A stretch of 10,268 bases of DNA from Phycisphaerales bacterium UBA2218 (GTDB lineage: Bacteria > Planctomycetota > Phycisphaerae > Sedimentisphaerales > Anaerobacaceae): assembly GCA_002327785.1 (NCBI GenBank), contig DCUI01000005.1:1-10268 (forward strand). The letters run 5' to 3'. A program made the translations under genes and the position numbers. Below the pieces are notes generated by a model that saw nothing but the letters and a program-made list of their open reading frames with translations, had not been told where the DNA came from and did not search any database. This document shows, piece after piece, positions 5,126 to 10,268 of this stretch (positions are counted from its first letter, which is position 1; each line of letters begins with the position of its first letter).

Positions 5126-6451
5126 ATGACACATACAACCGTCACCTCGGCCCTGGCGATCACCCTCCTTGCCATGTCCCCGTTGTGGGCAGCGGGCCCG
5201 ACGCGGGATTTCTCCCCCAAACCACAGGAACAACAACTGCCCAGGGCCATGCACTCTGCGATGGCGGAACTGCCGCGCATCACCGTCGGCAAGAGCAACG
5301 CGGAACTGACCGGCGACAACAACCGGGTCTTGCAGGCGGCGGTCGATTACGTCGCCGGCCTCGGGGGCGGCGTCGTCGAAATCGGCGAAGGCGAGTATCT
5401 CATGCATGATTCGCTGCACCTTCGCCCGAACGTGATCGTTCGTGGGATCAAAGGCAAGACCATTCTGCGAAAAGCAACCGGGTCCGTCTCGGCCCTGGCC
5501 CTCGACGGCGACTTCGGCGAGGAGCAAATCACGGTCCACGACCCCAACGGGTTCGCCGTGGGCTGCGGCGTTGCCATTTGGGATAAAGGCGCCGGCGGCT
5601 TCCACACGACCGTCGCCCGAATCACCGCTCGAAACGGCAACACGTTCTCCATCGACAAGCCCCTGATGGCCGACTGCATGGTCCAAAACGACGCTAAGGC
5701 AGCCACCGTGTTTCCGGTCCTCAGTGCCTACGACACCGAGGGCGTTCGGATCGAGGACCTGGTCCTCGACGGGAACAAGCAGGCGAACGTTCCGCTCAAC
5801 GGCTGCCGCGGCGCTGGGATCTTCCTCTATCGAGCATTCGGGACCGTCATCAGCGGCTGCCTCGTGCGGAACTACAATGGCGACGGCATCAGCTTCCAGC
5901 AATCCAACGACGTCGCCGTCGTGGACTGTGTGTCGGAAGAGAACGCCGCCCTGGGATTTCACCCCGGCAGCGGCTCGCAACGGCCGACGATCCGCCGCTG
6001 CACCGCCCGCCGCAACGGCACGGACGGCCTGTTCCTGTGCTGGCGGGTCCGTCACGGCCTGTTCGAAGATAATCTCCTGGAGGAGAACGGGCAGTTCGGC
6101 ATCTCCATCGGCCACAAGGACTCCGACAACCTGTTCCGCCGCAACACGTCCCGCCTGAACAAGCAGAACGGCGTCTTTTTCCGCAACGAACCAATCGGCA
6201 TGGCCCCCCACCGCAATCGATTCGAGGAGAACATCATCGAGAACAATCGGGGCCCGGAGATTCGCATTCGCGGCGAGGTCAGCGACCTGACGTTCGTCAA
6301 CAACACGATCCGGGACACCCGCGCGGACGGGCCTGACAAACCGACAATCGGCATCCTGATCGAAGAACACGTGGGGCCGGTGCATTTTCAGAACAACACG
6401 ATCCAGACGGAGCAACCGATCGAGGACAAGCGACCGACAGGTCGCAATTGA
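5126..6451 (+). CDS. Secreted right-handed parallel beta-helix protein (pectate-lyase-like fold)
   Basis: The 441-residue product starts with a Sec signal peptide: a short polar start, hydrophobic ALAITLLAMSPL, and an expected cut after WAA near residue 23. Residues about 60-118 match the first turns of pectate-lyase-3-type folds: DNNRVLQAAVDYVAGLGGG, then GVVEIGEGEYLM and NVIVRGIKGKTIL. Residues about 200-430 contain repeated short beta-helix rungs rich in N-x-I/V and G-I patterns, such as NGDGISF, NGQFGISIG, NNTIRD and NNTIQ, as in the Beta_helix (PF13229) family. Such proteins are usually extracytoplasmic polysaccharide lyases, epimerases or glycoside hydrolases; no catalytic set is certain here. 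ATG at 5126 is chosen because of CAGGAG upstream at 5113-5118, the signal peptide right behind it, and the promoter position. The next gene begins 10 bp after the stop. Confidence 0.8.
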   Translation: MTHTTVTSALAITLLAMSPLWAAGPTRDFSPKPQEQQLPRAMHSAMAELPRITVGKSNAELTGDNNRVLQAAVDYVAGLGGGVVEIGEGEYLMHDSLHLRPNVIVRGIKGKTILRKATGSVSALALDGDFGEEQITVHDPNGFAVGCGVAIWDKGAGGFHTTVARITARNGNTFSIDKPLMADCMVQNDAKAATVFPVLSAYDTEGVRIEDLVLDGNKQANVPLNGCRGAGIFLYRAFGTVISGCLVRNYNGDGISFQQSNDVAVVDCVSEENAALGFHPGSGSQRPTIRRCTARRNGTDGLFLCWRVRHGLFEDNLLEENGQFGISIGHKDSDNLFRRNTSRLNKQNGVFFRNEPIGMAPHRNRFEENIIENNRGPEIRIRGEVSDLTFVNNTIRDTRADGPDKPTIGILIEEHVGPVHFQNNTIQTEQPIEDKRPTGRN

Positions 6452-6461
6452 GGGCAGGAGC

Positions 6462-7790
6462 ATGAAATCCGTGAATCGTAGAACATTCCTGAAAGGTTCG
6501 TTAGGGGCCGCCGCCACGGTTGCCGCAATGCCGCAGCGACAGAGTCACGCCGCCAACGACAAGGTCGTCCTCGGCGTCATGGGCGTAGGAGGCCGGGGCC
6601 GGCAGGTCGCCCAGATGTTCGCCGTCCGGCCCGATGTCGAGATCGCCTGGCTCTGCGATCCCGACAGCAGGCGTCTGGGTCCTGCCAAACAAGCGATCGA
6701 ACAGGCCCAGGGCAAGGCCCCGCAGACGGCCCAGGACTTCCGGCGAATCCTCGACGACAAGAACGTCGACGCGATGATCAACGCGACGCCCGACCACTGG
6801 CACGCGCTGGGCACGATCCTGGCCTGCCAGGCGGGCAAGGACGTCTACGTAGAGAAACCGCTGGCCCACAACATTTGGGAGGGCCGCAAAATGATCGAGG
6901 CCGCCCGCAAGTACAAGCGGGTCGTCCAGGTCGGCATGCAGACGCGAAGCGCCCCCTACGCCCGCGAGGCCGCCGAGCAGATCCAAAGCGGCAAACTCGG
7001 CGACGTGCACATGATCCGCGTTTTCAACATGATGCAGCACGGGATGATGGGGGAGGGCCCGGAGCAGCCGGTCCCGAACGGATTCGATTACGACCTATGG
7101 TGTGGGCCCGCGCCGAAGCTGCCATACAATCCGAAGAGATCGTGGCTCAACCAGTGGGAATTCAGTTGCGGCCCGATCCCGGGCGACGCCATCCACCAGC
7201 TCGACCTTGCCCGCATGCTCTTCGGCGACAGGCCCTACCCGGACAGCGTCGCCTACACCGGGGGTGTCAAGGCCCTGCGGGACGGGCGAACGATTCCGGA
7301 CACGCAAATCGCCCTGTACGAGTACGGCGACTTCACCCTCGTCTTCGAGGCCGGGCTATGGATGCCTTACATGAAGAAGATTCCGGTGAGCGTTCGCGAC
7401 TCCGACCAGTTCCCCGACTGGCCGTTCTGCGCCACGCGGATCGAGGTCCTCGGCACCAAGGGCTTCATGTACGTCGGCCGCCACGGCGGCGGATGGCAGA
7501 TCTTCGATGCCGACGACAAGGTGATCGAGTCCCGCTACGGCCGACAGGGCGACAAATGGCACCAGGACAACTTCATCGAGTGCATCCGCACGCGGGAGCA
7601 GCCCAACGCGGACGTGGAGCAGGGACACTACTCGGCACTGCTGTGCCACATGGCCAACATCTCCGGCCTCGTCGGCAACCGCAAGCTCCGCCTCCACCCG
7701 AAGACCGAGACATTCGTCGACGCCCCAGACGCCAACAAGCACCTGAAACGAACCTACCGGAAACCCTGGGTAGTTGCCGACACAGTCTGA
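6462..7790 (+). CDS. Gfo/Idh/MocA-family oxidoreductase with Tat signal
   Basis: The 442-residue protein opens with a twin-arginine signal (NRRTFLKGSLGAAATVAAM, residues 5-23), so it is probably exported folded with its nucleotide bound. The Rossmann part shows GVMGVGGRG (38-46), an acidic CDPDSR at the end of strand two, ATPDHWH (108-114) and the family lysine motif EKP (131-133). The C-terminal domain has GDAIHQLDLARML (241-253), matching the catalytic D/H region. Family members oxidise or reduce sugars, inositols and their derivatives with NAD(P); some exported ones act as redox-recycling glycoside hydrolases. The ATG at 6462 has AGGG seven bases upstream, while AGGAG sits only one base away; a GTG at 6471, giving a start directly at NRRTFLK with AGGAG ten bases upstream, is an equally good alternative. 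It forms an operon with the beta-helix gene. Confidence 0.88.
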   Translation: MKSVNRRTFLKGSLGAAATVAAMPQRQSHAANDKVVLGVMGVGGRGRQVAQMFAVRPDVEIAWLCDPDSRRLGPAKQAIEQAQGKAPQTAQDFRRILDDKNVDAMINATPDHWHALGTILACQAGKDVYVEKPLAHNIWEGRKMIEAARKYKRVVQVGMQTRSAPYAREAAEQIQSGKLGDVHMIRVFNMMQHGMMGEGPEQPVPNGFDYDLWCGPAPKLPYNPKRSWLNQWEFSCGPIPGDAIHQLDLARMLFGDRPYPDSVAYTGGVKALRDGRTIPDTQIALYEYGDFTLVFEAGLWMPYMKKIPVSVRDSDQFPDWPFCATRIEVLGTKGFMYVGRHGGGWQIFDADDKVIESRYGRQGDKWHQDNFIECIRTREQPNADVEQGHYSALLCHMANISGLVGNRKLRLHPKTETFVDAPDANKHLKRTYRKPWVVADTV

Positions 7791-7814
7791 TCCGCCGGTT
7801 CACGTGCCCCCCAA

Positions 7815-8021
7815 TCAGCACGACTCGGTCATGATCTCGGCGATGACCTCGTCCTTGGAGGCCAGGCGGGCCTTGAGTTGGGCGTTCTCCTTCTGGAGCT
7901 TCTGGGCGGCGAGATCTTCCCTGCCGGCGCCGGCCCGATCGAAGGCCACGGCCCCGTGTTCGAACAGCTCCTGCTGCCAGCGGTAGAAGACGGGAATGTC
8001 CAATTCCATCAGAGGTAACAC
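7815..8021 (-). pseudogene. IS3-type transposase OrfA fragment
   Basis: The 68-residue frame reads DIPVFYRWQQELFEHGAVAF and then a coiled-coil heptad stretch, LAAQKLQKENAQLKARLASKDEVIAEIM. This is the second half of IS3/IS911-type OrfA proteins: the end of the helix-turn-helix, the W of YRW, then the leucine zipper. In intact relatives IAEIM would be followed by about ten more residues leading to ALKK; here a stop follows TESC. The N-terminal half of the helix-turn-helix is missing, no OrfB or terminal repeats are present, and the fragment begins nine bases after the proA stop codon. It is a fossil left by a deleted insertion. Confidence 0.7.
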
Positions 8022-8029
8022 GCAGGCTC

Positions 8030-9331
8030 TTACCTGAGCTTCCTATGCGTGAACTTCCTTGCGTTAGGTCCGGTATAATCCGCTACGATTTGGCCTTTAC
8101 CTAAGAGTTTCCATTTGTAGATGACCAGGCCGTCCAAGCCGACGGGGCCTCGGGCGTGGATCTTGCTTGTGCTGATTCCGACTTCGGCGCCCAAGCCGTA
8201 GCGGTAGCCGTCGGAGAAGCGGGTGCTGGCGTTCCAGAAGACGTCGGCGGAGTCGACGAGGTTCATGAAGCGCTCGGCCTTCTCGCGGTCGGTCGTGACG
8301 ATGGCGTCGGTGTGGCCGGAGCCGTAACGGTTGATGTGGTCGATGGCGGCGTCCAGGCCGTCCACCACCTTGATCGAGAGGATGTAGTCGAGGTACTCGG
8401 TGGACCAGTCCTCGTCGGTGGCGGGCTCGCAGTCGATGACGGCGAGGGTGCGGTCGCAGCCTTTGACTCGGCAGTTTTGCTCCGTGAGGGCCTTATGGAC
8501 GATGGGGAGGAAGGCGGGCGCGATCGCGGAATCCACCAGGAGGGTCTCGGCGGCGTTGCAGACGGCGACGTACTGGCACTTGGAGTCGACGGTGATGCGG
8601 ACGGCCATGTCGAGGTCGGCGTCGTCGGCGATGTAGACGTGGCAGATGCCGTCGGCGTGGCCGAGGACGGGGATGTTCGTGTTGGCCATGATGTGGCGGA
8701 CGAACTCGTTGGAGCCGCGGGGGATGATCAGGTCGATCTGGTCGTCGAGGGCGAGCATGTCGGCGACATCCCGGCGGGTCTCGAGGAGCTGAATCCAGCC
8801 GGAGGGCAGACCGGCGGCTTCGCCCGCGCGGGCGATGGTATCGGCGAGGATGCGGTTGGTGTGGGCCGCTTCGGAGCCGCCCTTGAGGAGGCAGGCGTTG
8901 CCGCTCTTGAGGCAGAGGGTGGAGATCTGGACGAGGGCGTCAGGGCGGGACTCGAAGACCACGCCGATAACGCCGATGGGGCAGGAGACGCGGTAGAGCT
9001 CGAGGTCTTCGTCCATTTCGACGGCGCCGAGGGTCCGGCCGGCGGGGTCGGGGAGCTTGATGAGGCTGTGGATGCCGGCACAGACGTCGTCGACCTTGGC
9101 CTCGTCGAATTTCAGCCGCTTGAGCAGCGGGGCCGCGAGATCGCCCTCCCGGGCGGCGGCGAGGTCACGCTCGTTGGCGGCGACGATCTCGGCACTGCGA
9201 TCCTGCAAGGCCTTGGCAATCTCGGTCAGGGCGGTGTTTTTGACCTCGGTCTTCGCGGCCCCCAGCCGGATCGAAGCCGCCTTCGCCGCCGCTGCACGCT
9301 CGGGTACTTTCATTTTCCTTGACATTTCCAC
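8030..9331 (-). CDS. proA: Glutamate-5-semialdehyde dehydrogenase (gamma-glutamyl phosphate reductase)
   Basis: ProA reduces gamma-glutamyl phosphate to glutamate-5-semialdehyde with NADPH, the second step of proline synthesis, in the cytosol. The frame gives 433 residues (E. coli ProA has 417) and homology runs end to end: PIGVIGVVFESRPD (118-131), LKGGSEAAHTN (149-159), IIPRGSNEFVRHI (202-214), the catalytic Cys258 in VAVCNAAETLLV, YGSGHTDAIVT (336-346) and VFWNASTRFSDG (364-375). Three starts lie close together: GTG 9331, ATG 9325 and ATG 9313. AGGTGG stands just before the second and AAGGAAA just before the third, so the true start is probably one of the ATGs. proB is not in the window. 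An IS3 fragment sits directly behind the stop. A promoter overlapping that of the tRNA gene lies upstream. Confidence 0.95.
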   Translation of the reverse strand: MEMSRKMKVPERAAAAKAASIRLGAAKTEVKNTALTEIAKALQDRSAEIVAANERDLAAAREGDLAAPLLKRLKFDEAKVDDVCAGIHSLIKLPDPAGRTLGAVEMDEDLELYRVSCPIGVIGVVFESRPDALVQISTLCLKSGNACLLKGGSEAAHTNRILADTIARAGEAAGLPSGWIQLLETRRDVADMLALDDQIDLIIPRGSNEFVRHIMANTNIPVLGHADGICHVYIADDADLDMAVRITVDSKCQYVAVCNAAETLLVDSAIAPAFLPIVHKALTEQNCRVKGCDRTLAVIDCEPATDEDWSTEYLDYILSIKVVDGLDAAIDHINRYGSGHTDAIVTTDREKAERFMNLVDSADVFWNASTRFSDGYRYGLGAEVGISTSKIHARGPVGLDGLVIYKWKLLGKGQIVADYTGPNARKFTHRKLR

Positions 9332-9367
9332 CTACGCCACTAAACTTGAGATTGGACACATAAGTAA

Positions 9368-9396
9368 TTGAGTATAAGCTCCCGACAAAGCATAAT
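9368..9396 (+). promoter_or_regulatory. tRNA-Gly promoter, overlapping the proA promoter
   Basis: TTGAGT (9368-9373) and CATAAT (9391-9396) are 17 nt apart, four and five of six matches. The start is expected about 9403, only a few bases before the first tRNA base at 9407, as is common for tRNA genes. Confidence 0.55.
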
Positions 9397-9399
9397 CAA
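9371..9399 (-). promoter_or_regulatory. proA: proA promoter, overlapping the tRNA-Gly promoter
   Basis: On the minus strand TTGATT (9399-9394) and TATACT (9376-9371) are 17 nt apart, four and five of six matches to the sigma70 consensus. The start would be near 9364, giving a leader of about 40 nt to the ATG at 9325. Confidence 0.55.
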
Positions 9400-9406
9400 C
9401 GATCAT

Positions 9407-9477
9407 GCGGGTGTTGCTTAGTGGTAAAGCACCAGCCTTCCAAGCTGGCTACGCGGGTTCGATCCCCGCCACCCGCT
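9407..9477 (+). tRNA. tRNA-Gly, anticodon UCC
   Basis: The cloverleaf closes by hand. The acceptor is GCGGGTG (9407-9413) with CACCCGC (9470-9476). The D arm is GCTT/AAGC. The anticodon stem is CCAGC/GCTGG around loop CTTCCAA, with anticodon TCC at 9439-9441. The T arm is GCGGG-TTCGATC-CCCGC (9453-9469). The discriminator is T at 9477 and CCA is not encoded. It reads GGA and probably GGG codons. Confidence 0.97.
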
Positions 9478-9527
9478 TTCTTTATCCTGTTTTGTCGACA
9501 CGGATCACAAGAAGGGCAACGAGACTG

Positions 9528-9852
9528 TCACAACAGTCGGCGGCGTCGTGAAGCGTTTAGGTCCTCCAGAATCTGTTTGTCCTCCGGGTCGTCCACGTTT
9601 TTCGTGCAAACAGCAATGTTGTACCGTATCTCGATGTCTCGGGCGGCCTGAATCACGTTCCTGACCGTCTCAAAGGAAATCGACCGCTGGACTCGCCGAG
9701 GCGGCCAACTGCGTTCGCTCCTTGCCGTGCGGTCCGGCCTCGATGATGCAGTGAGGACAGGCGACTTGGCATTCATGCTCCACGACGAAGCCCACGTTCT
9801 GAAGAAACGGCACTGCAAGAGTATGCAGAGACAGACAGGAATCCCCACCCAC
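9528..9852 (-). pseudogene. Radical SAM protein remnant with internal deletion and frameshift
   Basis: In one minus frame (from 9852) the sequence reads VGFVVEHECQVACPHCIIEAGP, in pieces under family length; C-QVA-C-PH-C is the CxxxCxxC motif that binds the 4Fe-4S cluster of radical SAM enzymes. That frame meets a stop at 9670. In the next frame the sequence continues as ETVRNVIQAARDIEIRYNI and AVCTKNVDDPEDKQILEDL, ending at 9528. This second stretch resembles the part of radical SAM proteins that follows the S-T-D/H segment in the middle of the barrel. The stretch that should carry the GGEP motif, roughly 70-80 residues, is absent. I infer an internal deletion that also shifted the frame. 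The remains lie 50 bp from the tRNA-Gly gene on the opposite strand. The second segment's assignment is less sure than the first. Confidence 0.55.
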
Positions 9853-9859
9853 ATAACCT

Positions 9860-10217
9860 TCGTCCGGCTTCGGATGGCCAGCGCATAACCTACCAGCGAC
9901 GGGTCGAACGGTTCGTCGTTGAAGTCCCCCATGGCCAGGACCGGCGTCTGCTTGTCCTGAACCTCGACTATCCGTTGGTGGAAATACGCCAGCGTTTCGC
10001 CGGCGATCGCGCGGTATCCGGCGGACCTGGGATCGCCGCCGCTGCGGGACAGCCAGTGATTCCCCACGAGAAGCCGGCCCTTCGAGGTCCTGAAGTTCAC
10101 CTGGAATAGGTCCCGAGTGGCCGTGCGGCGCATCACGAAATGGCTGAACTGATCTTCCGCGGTGAAAAGGCTGCTGTCATAGATGAACGCCACGTCGATC
10201 CCCCGCTGGTCGGACAT
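9860..10217 (-). pseudogene. Endonuclease/exonuclease/phosphatase-fold protein, truncated at both ends
   Basis: From 10217 the frame reads SDQRGIDVAFIYDSSLF, then LLVGNHWLSRSGGDPRSAGY and VLAMGDFNDEPFDPSLVGYA. These are hallmark motifs of the EEP superfamily (DNase I/exonuclease III-like metal-dependent phosphodiesterases): RGIDVA, the catalytic His in NHW.SR, and the GDFND metal/phosphate loop. In relatives about 100 residues precede RGIDVA. Here an in-frame TGA lies just upstream (near 10234) and the 50 bases left in the window show no EEP homology in any frame, so the start is missing or frameshifted. After about residue 120 the frame leaves EEP homology and runs out of phase through the radical SAM remnant. 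I read it as a broken gene, not a functional 229-residue protein. Confidence 0.65.
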
Positions 10218-10268
10218 GTCATGGTGGGCGATGGCTCATGAAACCGGTAGAGTAGAGGACTGAGCGAC

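Noticed and set aside
5003..6517. 504-codon open frame on the minus strand
   Set aside because: It lies antisense to the beta-helix gene and shows only low-complexity V/D/A-rich sequence, the mirror of that gene's codons.
6875..7834. 319-codon frame overlapping the oxidoreductase gene
   Set aside because: It is an alternative frame of the Gfo/Idh/MocA gene, rich in Arg and Pro and lacking motifs.
8156..9322. 388-codon open frame on the plus strand
   Set aside because: It is antisense to proA, which has end-to-end homology; the composition is G/V/D-rich shadow sequence.
9455..9477. tRNA 3' end as an integration attachment site
   Set aside because: No second copy of the tRNA 3' sequence and no integrase gene were seen in the window.

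Overview
The window reads as a GC-rich bacterial chromosome segment, most likely from a planctomycete (Planctomycetota, perhaps Phycisphaerae-like). The grounds are the gene families (SSS sodium symporter, Tat-exported Gfo/Idh/MocA oxidoreductase, secreted beta-helix protein, DapA-like aldolase), the codon bias, and the word-like intergenic repeats. This placement comes from recalled family resemblance, not a search.

Layout. 3-749 (+) is the C-terminal part of a sodium:solute symporter, cut by the window edge. 750-2824 is a gene graveyard. It holds a hairpin repeat, a good sigma70-type promoter driving a 39-codon ORF coupled to the first 30 codons of a GFA/CENP-V-type gene, and several kinds of low-complexity intergenic repeat. 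It also holds an HNH/AP2-type endonuclease gene on the minus strand that lacks its 5' end, and a dead IS66-type transposase remnant (nonsense codon, internal deletion, frameshift) abutting it. 2825-4966 (-) is a tight two-gene unit: an SDR-type NAD-dependent epimerase/dehydratase followed 54 bp later by a DapA-family aldolase. 5126-7790 (+) is a divergent two-gene unit: a secreted right-handed beta-helix protein and, 10 bp later, a Tat-signal Gfo/Idh/MocA oxidoreductase. 7815-8021 (-) is a fragment of an IS3-type OrfA. 8030-9331 (-) is proA, complete. 9407-9477 (+) is tRNA-Gly(UCC). 9528-10217 (-) is a chimera of two broken genes: an endonuclease/exonuclease/phosphatase-fold protein and a radical SAM protein with an internal deletion.

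How the genes may work together. The symporter, DapA-like aldolase, SDR enzyme, beta-helix protein and exported oxidoreductase look like a carbohydrate or sugar-acid utilisation neighbourhood: extracytoplasmic attack on a glycan, uptake, oxidation or epimerisation, then aldol cleavage. The substrate cannot be read from the sequence. The SDR/aldolase and beta-helix/oxidoreductase units are divergent, and a perfect 8-bp dyad (AATGTCAA-N14-TTGACATT) lies across both presumed -35 boxes, suggesting joint control. proA and the tRNA-Gly gene are served by two promoters that overlap almost completely on opposite strands.

I found no CRISPR array, prophage or complete mobile element. The most interesting signals are the SDR active-site substitution with its divergent operator-like dyad, the overlapping promoter pair at proA/tRNA, and the fossils that mark two deletion-prone spots (750-2824 and next to the tRNA).
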